From: Lachnospiraceae bacterium
GTDB taxonomy: Bacteria; Bacillota; Clostridia; Lachnospirales; Lachnospiraceae
Direction: 5' to 3'
Assembly: GCA_017436305.1 (NCBI GenBank)
Contig: JAFSDJ010000068.1
Coordinates: 1-54,214 of the forward strand
DNA: 54,214 bases
Positions within the stretch are counted from its first letter, which is position 1; every line of letters begins with the position of its first letter. A model generated the notes under the pieces. It did not search any database, was not told the origin of the DNA, and saw only the letters and a list, made by a program, of their open reading frames with translations. Below are positions 38,158 to 47,290 of this stretch, piece after piece. Made by a program: the position numbers and the translations under genes.

Positions 38158-40674
38158 TTAGGGTTTGCGAGGCACATTTTTGTTCAAGGTTTTTGATAAT
38201 TTTTTAAATGTTATAAGTTCTCCTTTGGAAATTCCTTTTTGGGAGAAACATCCCTTTTCCAAAAGGTTCATATAGTCAGAAATAAGTTCCTTCATAGGAA
38301 TATTTTCGTACAATAATTCTCTTATCCGGTTAGGCGACGGGTTAGTTTCTGCTAACAATTTTTTCTTTCTAAGTCTTGTAAGTAACTTGTTATAGTAATA
38401 AGAAACCATAGGTCCATAATCTCCCTTAGAAAAAGCAAGCTGAATTTTTAAAAGTACAATCCATTTTCGAATAAGCGAAATAAGAACAGGTACCAGTAGC
38501 AGAAAACATAATAGTAGTAAAAGTGGACCGGCTACAATATCCGTACTGCTTAAAAAAGAAGCTAATAGATTTTGATTGGTATCTGTTACTTCTGTAGCAG
38601 TTACATTTCCCATATTCTGGGAACCGGACACGGAAAACAATCCTGAAAATACATCCCAAAAATCAGAGTAAGTACTATCACCTTCTGAAGAAGGCGGAGT
38701 AACCTCAACCGGAATCCAGCCAAAGCCTTCTTTATACACTTCTACCCATGCATGGGCATTTCCGTCTGTAACATTTACTTCTACAACACCGGTTTTACCA
38801 AGTGGGTTCTCGCCTTGCAAATAGTCGTGGTAGTTTTCTGAAACAGCTAATGCATTAGACATGTCCTGAAAGGTAATTACATACCCCTCCACATATCTGG
38901 CAGGATAGCCATAGGAACGGAATAATAAGGTAGCAGCAGAAGCAAAATGAGCACAATATCCCTTTTTCTGTGTAGTTAAAAAGTAATCAACAAAGTCCGT
39001 ATTCATTGGGGTGGTGCCAGGAGTAGTGGAATAAGGATAATTCTCTGTGAAATAGTCCTGTATTAACAAAATCTGATCTTCCAAAGTCTCAACAGTTCCG
39101 ATTTCATCCTTTATTTTTTCCAAAGTAGGCTCTAATCTGGTAGGAATGTTTTTGTAATAAATCTGATTGTTTATATTGTAAACATCATAGTATGATCTTT
39201 CTTCTTCAGTAGCATCCAAAGGAAAAGAAGAAGGTATATTCGGAATATCCTTTTCGCTAAAGGAGCCGGTTAGTAGTCCCGAATATTCAGAAGGATAATA
39301 GGAAACCTCCAAGGTTTCCCCTATTGCTAAGAAGCCTGAATAAATTCCCTGGTCTATACTGTAGTCTTTGGAAATAGTGCTTGTATAGTAAGGTAAATAC
39401 AAATATTCACTGGCAGCATCCAGATTTTCAATTTTCATTTTTGCCTTCAGATTATTACCGGAATTTTCAAAGGAATACGCAAGTCTGTTTGCCTCAATAG
39501 AAACACAGTACTCTAAAAAATCCTGATAATGTTCTCCAAACAATTTCTGGGTAGAAGTATCTCTGTGAAAGGGTGCCAGCCACTGGCTTCCGGTGTAGTC
39601 GGCCCCGGTAAATGCTTTTAAATAAATGGTATTGTAGCTGTAAGGAGCGAAAGTAACTTTTAAATCCGGTTGATAATCCGGACGTACAGAACTGACACCA
39701 CCTAACTGCCCACCGCTGATACCACCTTTGGCCTCGTAGCGGTTGAAAAAGCCGGAAAGACCTGTCTGTACAAAAATTTTCACGTATTCATCGGTTTTGG
39801 CTTTTAAACTGTTTGACACAGACTGCTGGGCATTGTGATTTACTAACAAAGAGTAGGAAGCTAACATAAAAACAGTAGAAATCACCGCAAAAAGTCCGGC
39901 TATCTGAAACAGAATAGGACCATTAGAATTATAATTATGGAGTGTGTAGGTTGTATTTTTTTCCTTTTTATTTTTTATCTGGAATAAAACTCTTTTTTTA
40001 TTTTTTAGCGGAAGGTCAAAATGTTTGCTTCGTTTTATTGTACCTATTGTGACATAGGAAAAAAGAATCAGGAATAAATAAAAAGGAGATGGATACTTTT
40101 CAATGTATATAGCAAGCTGTAAAAAAGGAAATGTAAGAAGCAAAGTAAGTGGTAGGCTCATATAGGAGGAAATTGCAATATTTAAAAGCAAAGCAAGGAA
40201 AAAGCCTACAAAAATTGCCGCAACTGTAACTGCCAGATACTGATTATTATAAGCAACGGTTACCTCTCTGATAAGGGCCAACTCAAAATAAGAGCTATAT
40301 TCCTCAAATAAGACTGAAACAAAGGTTTGGAAACCACTGTTGGCAATGAGTCTGCACTTTATAATGGAATAAGTAAAAATCACAAAAATCAAGGGATAGA
40401 CTGTATTGAATATAAAGGAATTATAATGCAAAAAGCCTAATATGAAGGAAATTATCAAAAGAAGTCCCATTACGAGAAAAACATTATAATTTACGGAAAA
40501 TGCTGAAAGTAACCCTCCTAATGTACCAAAAGAAGCGCAGAAAACAAGCAGAGACTTTAAAAGGCAAAGTACTGCTGGTCTGGAGGAAAATTTTACGGGC
40601 TCTTCCGGAAAAGAAAAGCCATAAAACGCTTCCTGATTTATGGGGTTTTTGGTAGTTTTTTTAAAAGAGAACAT
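38158..40674 (-). CDS. Membrane-bound transglutaminase-domain protein (TgpA-like)
   Basis: The 838-residue protein has about seven N-terminal membrane spans (residues 35-230 and ~255-275), an outside region with a transglutaminase-core domain around 560-670 carrying the Cys-His-Asp set (GYCAHFASAATLLFRSYG, NAHAWVEVY, GWIPVEVTP), one further membrane span (~720-745) and a cytosolic DUF4129-like tail. TgpA-type proteins are thought to act on peptides or glycans at the cell surface. It overlaps the DUF58 gene by 14 bases and is the last gene of the moxR operon. AAGGAG lies upstream of its ATG. Confidence 0.88.
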   Translation of the reverse strand: MFSFKKTTKNPINQEAFYGFSFPEEPVKFSSRPAVLCLLKSLLVFCASFGTLGGLLSAFSVNYNVFLVMGLLLIISFILGFLHYNSFIFNTVYPLIFVIFTYSIIKCRLIANSGFQTFVSVLFEEYSSYFELALIREVTVAYNNQYLAVTVAAIFVGFFLALLLNIAISSYMSLPLTLLLTFPFLQLAIYIEKYPSPFYLFLILFSYVTIGTIKRSKHFDLPLKNKKRVLFQIKNKKEKNTTYTLHNYNSNGPILFQIAGLFAVISTVFMLASYSLLVNHNAQQSVSNSLKAKTDEYVKIFVQTGLSGFFNRYEAKGGISGGQLGGVSSVRPDYQPDLKVTFAPYSYNTIYLKAFTGADYTGSQWLAPFHRDTSTQKLFGEHYQDFLEYCVSIEANRLAYSFENSGNNLKAKMKIENLDAASEYLYLPYYTSTISKDYSIDQGIYSGFLAIGETLEVSYYPSEYSGLLTGSFSEKDIPNIPSSFPLDATEEERSYYDVYNINNQIYYKNIPTRLEPTLEKIKDEIGTVETLEDQILLIQDYFTENYPYSTTPGTTPMNTDFVDYFLTTQKKGYCAHFASAATLLFRSYGYPARYVEGYVITFQDMSNALAVSENYHDYLQGENPLGKTGVVEVNVTDGNAHAWVEVYKEGFGWIPVEVTPPSSEGDSTYSDFWDVFSGLFSVSGSQNMGNVTATEVTDTNQNLLASFLSSTDIVAGPLLLLLCFLLLVPVLISLIRKWIVLLKIQLAFSKGDYGPMVSYYYNKLLTRLRKKKLLAETNPSPNRIRELLYENIPMKELISDYMNLLEKGCFSQKGISKGELITFKKLSKTLNKNVPRKP

Positions 40675-41707
40675 CTTTTACTCCTTCATGGGTTACGTGT
40701 AATACGGTTCCTTGATTTAATTTTGTTTTTTCATAAATACTGATTCCAAGATTCGATTCTTTATAGGTACTTTCGTAAAAAATCTGGGAAAGTGCCAGAT
40801 AAAATTCATCTAAAGTACTAATGAAAAAAGAAGCAAAATCACTTCGTTTAATACTATAGCAGGTTAAGAAAAAGCTTTCTCCTGCTTGCAAAAGTTCCTT
40901 GGCAAGCATAAATGTATAATCTAAAGTAGCATCTAAAATATTGTGCTCCGATTGGGGAGCAGTAGAAAAATCAGGTTGATAAAGCTCTGTTAATACTACA
41001 AAGCGGTTGGAAGTAGTAGCTTCATTTTCCTTTACCATAAGGTTATCGGTTCTGGCTGAAAGCTTCCAGTGGATTTTCTGGAAACGGTCACCGGGACGGT
41101 ATTCTCTTACATCTGTTACATTTGAAGAAACGTTTCCTTTTAAGGAAGTTTCTTCATATTCATCAAAGCCTTCTCCATAGATAGCACTGTGATAAGTGAC
41201 TTCACCAGTGGCATAGGGCATAATCTGGACTTCGCATCTTACATCACAGGGCTTTGAAAAATAAAACAACTGTAAGAAATCATAGGTAGAAACGTTAAAA
41301 ACCTTGGCTTGATAACAGCCGGATTTTTCGTAAGCAATTGGAAATGCGTTGGTAGTGTCTTTCTTTGCATAAGCAGGAAGCACTAATTTTTCCCGGCTCT
41401 CTTTCTTATAAAAGAAGGATGAAATATGAAGATTTATTTCAAAATGGGAAAATGGAATAGGGCTGTGGTTTTTAATGGTCACAAAAAGTGGCAGGGTTGC
41501 CGGCTTGTCCGCCATATATGCCTTGGAGGCAAGTGAAACGGTTAGCCGGTTGAAACCATAACGACATAGTCCATAGGAAACCACAGGAAGAAAACAAAGC
41601 AACAATAGAAGTACAAGAAAAAAAGACTGTCTGTAATAAATTGTAAAAAGCAATGTGAGAATTGTCAGTACAATATAGGAAATCCAGTTTGGTATAAGTC
41701 TTTTCAT
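40661..41707 (-). CDS. DUF58-domain membrane protein
   Basis: The 348-residue protein has two N-terminal spans (residues ~8-48) and a von Willebrand-like DUF58 domain with the hallmark YRPGDRFQKIHWKLSARTDN, here RPGDRFQKIHWKLSAR, around residue 205. DUF58 proteins pair with MoxR ATPases and are thought to be their membrane or surface partners in folding or complex assembly. AGGAGA lies upstream of its ATG; it lies between moxR and the transglutaminase gene. Confidence 0.9.
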   Translation of the reverse strand: MKRLIPNWISYIVLTILTLLFTIYYRQSFFLVLLLLLCFLPVVSYGLCRYGFNRLTVSLASKAYMADKPATLPLFVTIKNHSPIPFSHFEINLHISSFFYKKESREKLVLPAYAKKDTTNAFPIAYEKSGCYQAKVFNVSTYDFLQLFYFSKPCDVRCEVQIMPYATGEVTYHSAIYGEGFDEYEETSLKGNVSSNVTDVREYRPGDRFQKIHWKLSARTDNLMVKENEATTSNRFVVLTELYQPDFSTAPQSEHNILDATLDYTFMLAKELLQAGESFFLTCYSIKRSDFASFFISTLDEFYLALSQIFYESTYKESNLGISIYEKTKLNQGTVLHVTHEGVKDVLF

Positions 41708-41733
41708 GTTCTTTCTCCTGTAACAAGATTCTA

Positions 41734-42666
41734 TTAGCGGGAAAGCTTTGGCAAAGGAATCTGACTAAGTAAAGCTTCCACAACATCATAATCGCTTAGT
41801 CCTTCCGCTTTTGCTTTTGTACTAAGTACAAGTCTGTGATTGGTAACACTGTAAAATACAGCTAAAATATCATCGGGAACTAAGAAATTTCTATTGTTAT
41901 AATAGGCATAAGCTTTCGCCATTTTTAAAATCGCAATGCTTCCTCTGGGGCTGATACCCTGAGAAAGATAATCGGTTGTTCTTGTTTTTTCTACTAAATC
42001 TACAATATAGCCATAAAGGCTTTCATCTACAAATACTTTTTCAGTTTGTTCCTGCATAAAAAGAAGCTCATCTATTGTTAGAACTGACTGCACGGAATCA
42101 ATCTGCTCAGAAGATTTCCCCATTAAAATCTCAGTAGCGCTTGTCCGGTCCGGATAACCGATGCTTAAACGTACAAAAAAACGGTCTAACTGGGAATCAG
42201 GTAGCTTCTGGGTTCCCGAAGCACCGATTGGGTTCTGTGTTGCAATAACGAAAAACGGATTGGGAAGTGTCATTGATTTGCCTTCTATGGTAACTTTGCG
42301 TTCCTCCATAACCTCCAAAAGAGCCGACTGGGTTTTGGGAGAAGTACGGTTAATTTCATCTGCTAAAAATAAGTTACAAAAAATTGCCCCTGATACAAAA
42401 TGAAAGCTTCCCGCATCTTTGTCATACATCTGGAAACCTAAAATATCACTGGGAAGTACGTCGGGAGTAAACTGCATTCTCTTATAGTCCATGGAAAGAG
42501 TTTTAGATAAAGCAACAGCCAATGTGGTTTTTCCCACTCCCGGAATATCTTCAAGGAGAATATGTCCTTTTGCCAACAAAGTGCAAAGTACCATGTCGAT
42601 AACAGAATCTTTTCCTCTTAATACTTTTTTTATTTCGTTTTTTACGGTCTGTAATGATTGATTCAA
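41734..42666 (-). CDS. MoxR-family AAA+ ATPase
   Basis: The 310-residue protein has Walker A DIPGVGKTTLAVALSK (~residue 45), Walker B LADEINRTSPKTQSALLE (~105), sensor ATQNPIGASGTQKLPDSQLDRF with the arginine-finger region, and a small lid domain. MoxR ATPases act as chaperones in maturing membrane or metalloprotein complexes. It is the first gene of the minus-strand operon with DUF58 and transglutaminase partners, a known constellation. AGGAGGGG lies upstream. Confidence 0.93.
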   Translation of the reverse strand: MNQSLQTVKNEIKKVLRGKDSVIDMVLCTLLAKGHILLEDIPGVGKTTLAVALSKTLSMDYKRMQFTPDVLPSDILGFQMYDKDAGSFHFVSGAIFCNLFLADEINRTSPKTQSALLEVMEERKVTIEGKSMTLPNPFFVIATQNPIGASGTQKLPDSQLDRFFVRLSIGYPDRTSATEILMGKSSEQIDSVQSVLTIDELLFMQEQTEKVFVDESLYGYIVDLVEKTRTTDYLSQGISPRGSIAILKMAKAYAYYNNRNFLVPDDILAVFYSVTNHRLVLSTKAKAEGLSDYDVVEALLSQIPLPKLSR

Positions 42667-42699
42667 AGAAAGCCCCTCCTGATTATATATAATAAAATT

Positions 42700-42729
42700 A
42701 TTATATTATTTTTACTATAATACTGTAAA
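42700..42729 (-). promoter_or_regulatory. Promoter of the moxR operon
   Basis: On the minus strand TTTACA (42729-42724) and TATAAT (42705-42700) are 18 bases apart, about 33 bases upstream of the moxR start. It is divergent from the carA promoter. Confidence 0.6.
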
Positions 42730-42834
42730 TAACAGAAATAGCATTTTCACATTTTTTTCACATTTCTTTTTTTTAATAAATCTGATAGAATAACAAAGAA
42801 AAAAGAGAAAAATAAATAATATTTTTGACAGCAG

Positions 42835-42863
42835 TTGAAGCAGAAAATTTTGTATGTTATAAT
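42835..42863 (+). promoter_or_regulatory. Promoter of carAB
   Basis: TTGAAG (42835-42840) and TATAAT (42858-42863) are 17 bases apart; TGT directly before the -10 makes it an extended -10. Expected start near 42870, 30 bases before carA. A perfect TTGACA at 42825 is too far away to pair with this -10. Confidence 0.75.
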
Positions 42864-42899
42864 AAAATGATTATGCGAAAGGATAGACAGGTGAGGAAG

Positions 42900-44075
42900 A
42901 TGAAAGCATTTTTAATTTTGGAAGATGGCACCGTGTTTGAAGGAACGCACATTGGTGCTGACAAAGAAATCATCAGTGAAATTGTTTTTAACACATCCAT
43001 GGCAGGTTATTTAGAGGTACTAACAGATCCATCCTATGCAGGGCAGGCAGTATGTATGACATACCCGTTAATTGGCAATTATGGCATTTGCAAGGAAGAC
43101 ATGGAATCTGGAAAGCTTTGGCCGGATGGATTTATTGTAAGAGAATTATCCAGAATTGCAAGCAATTTCAGAAGTGATATTACGATTCAGGAAGTACTTG
43201 AAAGCTATGGTGTGCCCGGTATTGCCGGAATTGACACAAGAGCCCTTACAAAGATTTTAAGAGAAAAGGGTACCATGAACGGCATGATTACTACCAATGA
43301 GGCATATAACATTGATGATATTATTCCCAAATTAAAAGAGTATACAACAGGAAAGGTTGTAGAAAGTGTTACCTGTGAGAATAAATATGAGATTTCCGGC
43401 TCTAAAACATTAGAAGAAAACGGTCCTATCTCCGGCAGTTCCAGATATACAGGAGAAAAGGAGAAAAAACCTTCTATGGTGAGGAAATTAAATGGACTTG
43501 GCAAAAAAGTTGCTTTGCTTGACTTAGGAGCAAAGGATAATATTGCAAAAAGTCTTGCGATGAGAGGCTGTGATGTAACTGTTTATCCGGCAAATACTAA
43601 GGCAGAAGAAATTTTTGAGGCAAAGCCCGACGGCATTATGCTTTCCAATGGACCGGGAGATCCAAAGGAATGTACCGCCATTATTGAAGAAATTAAAAAA
43701 CTTTACGAAGGAGACATTCCGATTTTTGCTATCTGCTTAGGTCATCAGCTTATGGCACTGGCTACAGGCGCAGATACTTTTAAAATGAAATATGGACACA
43801 GAGGAGGAAATCATCCGGTAAAAGATTTAGCTACCGGAAAGGTTTACATTTCTTCCCAAAATCATGGATATGTAGTAGATATGGATAAGCTGGATCCGAA
43901 AGTGGCAACACCGGCATTTGTTAATGTAAATGACGGCACCAATGAAGGCCTTGCTTATACCGGTAAGAACATTTTTACTGTTCAGTTCCACCCGGAAGCA
44001 TGCCCGGGGCCACAGGACTCCGGCTACTTATTTGATAGATTTATTACGATGATGGAGGAAACCAACAATGCCTAA
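42900..44075 (+). CDS. carA: Carbamoyl-phosphate synthase small subunit
   Basis: CarA is the glutamine amidotransferase subunit supplying ammonia to CarB. The ~391-residue protein begins MKAFLILEDGTVFEG, has an N-terminal CPS domain and a C-terminal class I glutaminase with the catalytic Cys in FAICLGHQLMAL (~residue 282), GHRGGNHPV, and the His-Glu in VQFHPEACPGP. The start at 42900 is preferred; the open frame extends to 42825, but the promoter would then be inside the gene. It overlaps carB by eight bases. Confidence 0.94.
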   Translation: MKAFLILEDGTVFEGTHIGADKEIISEIVFNTSMAGYLEVLTDPSYAGQAVCMTYPLIGNYGICKEDMESGKLWPDGFIVRELSRIASNFRSDITIQEVLESYGVPGIAGIDTRALTKILREKGTMNGMITTNEAYNIDDIIPKLKEYTTGKVVESVTCENKYEISGSKTLEENGPISGSSRYTGEKEKKPSMVRKLNGLGKKVALLDLGAKDNIAKSLAMRGCDVTVYPANTKAEEIFEAKPDGIMLSNGPGDPKECTAIIEEIKKLYEGDIPIFAICLGHQLMALATGADTFKMKYGHRGGNHPVKDLATGKVYISSQNHGYVVDMDKLDPKVATPAFVNVNDGTNEGLAYTGKNIFTVQFHPEACPGPQDSGYLFDRFITMMEETNNA

Positions 44076-47000
44076 GAACCCAAATGTAAAAAAAGTACTC
44101 GTAATCGGCTCTGGTCCAATCGTAATCGGACAGGCAGCAGAATTTGACTATGCAGGAACACAGGCCTGTCGTTCTTTAAAAGAAGAAGGCGTAGAGGTAG
44201 TTTTAGTAAACTCCAACCCTGCTACTATCATGACAGATAAGGATATTGCGGATAAAGTATATATTGAGCCTTTAACCGTAAAAATATTAGAACAGTTAAT
44301 TGAAAAGGAAAAACCGGACAGTATTCTTCCTACCCTTGGCGGTCAGGCAGGATTAAACCTTGGTATGGAACTGGAAGAATCCGGCTTTTTAGCAAAGCAT
44401 AATGTAAAATTATTAGGGGCTACAGCTGCTACTATTAAAAAAGCAGAGGATCGTCAGGAATTTAAAGACACAATGGAAAAAATCGGCGAGCCTTGTGCAG
44501 CTTCCCTGGTTGTTGAAAATGTGGAGGATGGTATTGCATTTACAAATACCATTGGCTATCCGGTAGTTTTACGTCCTGCTTATACATTAGGTGGTTCCGG
44601 TGGTGGTATTGCCCACAACCAGGCAGAATTAGAAGAAATCTTGGAAAATGGATTAAGACTTTCCAGAGTAGGACAGGTTTTAGTAGAGCGTTGTATTGCA
44701 GGTTGGAAGGAAATTGAATACGAAGTAATGCGGGACAGTGCAGGAAATTGCATTACTGTATGTAACATGGAAAATATTGATCCGGTTGGTGTTCATACAG
44801 GCGATAGTATTGTGGTAGCACCTTCCCAGACACTTTCAGATAAAGAATATCAGATGCTTCGAAGCTCTGCTTTAAATATTATTAATGAGCTGGAAGTTAC
44901 AGGTGGCTGTAATGTGCAGTTTGCACTTCATCCAACAAGCTTTGAATATTGCGTAATTGAGGTGAATCCCCGTGTAAGCCGTTCTTCTGCACTGGCTTCT
45001 AAAGCAACCGGTTATCCAATTGCAAAGGTAACAGCTAAAATTGCCCTTGGATATACTTTAGACGAAATTCAAAATGCCATAACAGGAAAGACTTATGCAA
45101 GTTTTGAGCCTACACTGGATTATTGTGTAGTAAAACTTCCAAGACTTCCATTTGATAAATTTATTACAGCAAAACGTACCCTGACAACCCAGATGAAAGC
45201 AACCGGAGAGGTTATGAGTATCTGCAACAACTTTGAAGGTGCTTTAATGAAAGCAATCCGTTCTTTGGAACAACATGTGGATTGTCTCTTAAGCTATGAT
45301 TTCTCAGAGCTTTCTTTAGAAGAATTAGAAGATAGACTGAAAATTGTGGATGATATGAGAATTTATGTCATTGCAGAAGCCTTAAGAAAAGGTATGAACT
45401 ATGATAAGATTCATGAGATTACCATGATTGACCACTGGTTTATTGATAAGCTTGCCATTATTGTGGAAATGGAAAATGCTTTAAAACAAGGTCCACTTAC
45501 CGTAGAGCTTTTAAAAGAAGCAAAACGCATTGAGTTCCCGGATAGCGTTATTGCCAGATTAACCGGAATTTCTGAACAAGAAGTTAAGAAAATGCGTTAC
45601 GATAACGGTATTGTGGCCGCTTATAAAATGGTTGATACCTGTGCGGCAGAATTTGAAGCATCCACCCCGTATTATTATTCTGTGTACGGAGGTGAAAACG
45701 AGGCAGTGGAAACAAACCCGCCAAAGAAAGTGTTAGTACTTGGTTCCGGTCCAATTCGTATCGGTCAGGGTGTGGAGTTTGACTACTGTTCCGTGCATGC
45801 TACATGGGCATTTGCAAAGGAAGGTTACGAAACCATTATTATAAACAACAATCCGGAAACAGTAAGTACAGATTTTGACGTTGCAGATAAGCTATACTTT
45901 GAACCACTTACCCCGGAAGATGTGGAAAGTATTGTAAATATTGAAAAACCGGACGGTGCTGTGGTACAATTTGGTGGACAGACAGCCATTAAGCTCACAG
46001 AAAGTCTTATGAAAATGGGAGTCCCAATTCTTGGTACAAGCGCTGAAAATGTAGATGCGGCGGAAGACAGAGAACTGTTTGACAAGATTTTAGAGGAATG
46101 TCAGATTCCAAGACCTTCAGGAGGTACCGTGTTTACAGCAGAAGAAGCAAAACGTGTAGCCAATGAACTTGGTTATCCCGTATTAGTAAGACCGTCCTAT
46201 GTATTAGGCGGTCAGGGTATGCAGATTGCTATTTCTGATGCAGAAGTAGAAGAGTTTATGGAAATTATTAACCGGATTGCACAGGATCACCCGATTTTAG
46301 TTGACAAATATCTGGTTGGTAAAGAGATAGAAGTAGATGCTGTTTGTGATGGAGAGGATATTTTAATTCCGGGTATTATGGAACACATTGAACGTGCCGG
46401 TGTACATTCCGGTGATAGTATTTCCGTATACCCTGCAAGAAGCATTAGTCAGAAAGTAAAAGAAACTATTGCTGAATATACAAGAAGACTTGCAAAAGCC
46501 CTTCATGTAATTGGCTTAATAAATATTCAGTTTATTGTATGTGGCGAAGAAGTGTACGTTATTGAAGTTAATCCACGTTCTTCACGTACTGTACCTTACA
46601 TTAGTAAAGTAACCGGTATTCCAATCGTTCCGCTTGCTACAAAGGTGATTATTGGAAATACTATCAAAGGACTTGGCTATGAGCCGGGACTTCAGAAGGA
46701 AGCTGATTATGTGGCAATAAAGATGCCTGTATTCTCCTTTGAAAAAATCAGAGGTGCAGAAATCAGCTTAGGACCTGAAATGAAGTCTACGGGTGAATGT
46801 TTAGGTATTGCAAAGACTTTTAATGAGGCTTTATACAAGGCGTTTATTGGTGCAGGAATTGACCTGCCAAAATACAAACAAGTCATTATTACGGTAAAAG
46901 ATGCAGATAAGGGAGAGGCTATTGAGCTTGGTCGAAGATTTGAGAAGCTTGGCTATACCATTTATGCAACCCGTTCCACTGCTAACGCATTAAAAGAGGC

Positions 47001-47265
47001 AGGGGTTAACGCAAGAAAGGTAAACAAAATCCAACAGGAGTCACCTACCGTTATGGACCTTATTTTAGGGCACAAAATTGACCTTGTTATCGATACCCCT
47101 ACACAGGGTAGAGACAAGTCGAGAGATGGCTTTTTAATCCGTAGAACAGCCATTGAAACAGGTATTAACTGTTTAACAAGTCTTGATACGGCGGCAGCGC
47201 TTTTAACAAGCTTAGAAGACACGGATGTTAAGAATTTAACTTTGATAGATATAGCAACTATTTAG
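44068..47265 (+). CDS. carB: Carbamoyl-phosphate synthase large subunit
   Basis: CarB makes carbamoyl phosphate for pyrimidine and arginine synthesis. The 1065-residue protein shows two homologous ATP-grasp halves, each opening with a VLVIGSGPIVIGQ / VLVLGSGPIRIGQ motif (residues ~10 and ~556), carrying EVNPRVSRSSALASKATGYP and EVNPRSSRTVPYISKVTGIP, and ends in an MGS-like regulatory domain (~930-1065). It is full length and translationally coupled to carA. No arginine- or UMP-specific leader is visible. Confidence 0.97.
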   Translation: MPKNPNVKKVLVIGSGPIVIGQAAEFDYAGTQACRSLKEEGVEVVLVNSNPATIMTDKDIADKVYIEPLTVKILEQLIEKEKPDSILPTLGGQAGLNLGMELEESGFLAKHNVKLLGATAATIKKAEDRQEFKDTMEKIGEPCAASLVVENVEDGIAFTNTIGYPVVLRPAYTLGGSGGGIAHNQAELEEILENGLRLSRVGQVLVERCIAGWKEIEYEVMRDSAGNCITVCNMENIDPVGVHTGDSIVVAPSQTLSDKEYQMLRSSALNIINELEVTGGCNVQFALHPTSFEYCVIEVNPRVSRSSALASKATGYPIAKVTAKIALGYTLDEIQNAITGKTYASFEPTLDYCVVKLPRLPFDKFITAKRTLTTQMKATGEVMSICNNFEGALMKAIRSLEQHVDCLLSYDFSELSLEELEDRLKIVDDMRIYVIAEALRKGMNYDKIHEITMIDHWFIDKLAIIVEMENALKQGPLTVELLKEAKRIEFPDSVIARLTGISEQEVKKMRYDNGIVAAYKMVDTCAAEFEASTPYYYSVYGGENEAVETNPPKKVLVLGSGPIRIGQGVEFDYCSVHATWAFAKEGYETIIINNNPETVSTDFDVADKLYFEPLTPEDVESIVNIEKPDGAVVQFGGQTAIKLTESLMKMGVPILGTSAENVDAAEDRELFDKILEECQIPRPSGGTVFTAEEAKRVANELGYPVLVRPSYVLGGQGMQIAISDAEVEEFMEIINRIAQDHPILVDKYLVGKEIEVDAVCDGEDILIPGIMEHIERAGVHSGDSISVYPARSISQKVKETIAEYTRRLAKALHVIGLINIQFIVCGEEVYVIEVNPRSSRTVPYISKVTGIPIVPLATKVIIGNTIKGLGYEPGLQKEADYVAIKMPVFSFEKIRGAEISLGPEMKSTGECLGIAKTFNEALYKAFIGAGIDLPKYKQVIITVKDADKGEAIELGRRFEKLGYTIYATRSTANALKEAGVNARKVNKIQQESPTVMDLILGHKIDLVIDTPTQGRDKSRDGFLIRRTAIETGINCLTSLDTAAALLTSLEDTDVKNLTLIDIATI

Positions 47266-47290
47266 TAACATTTTAAAGGAGAAACGGTAT

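Noticed and set aside
42825-42830. Perfect TTGACA as the -35 of carA
   Set aside because: It is 27 bases from the TATAAT at 42858, too far; TTGAAG at 42835 has the correct 17-base spacing.
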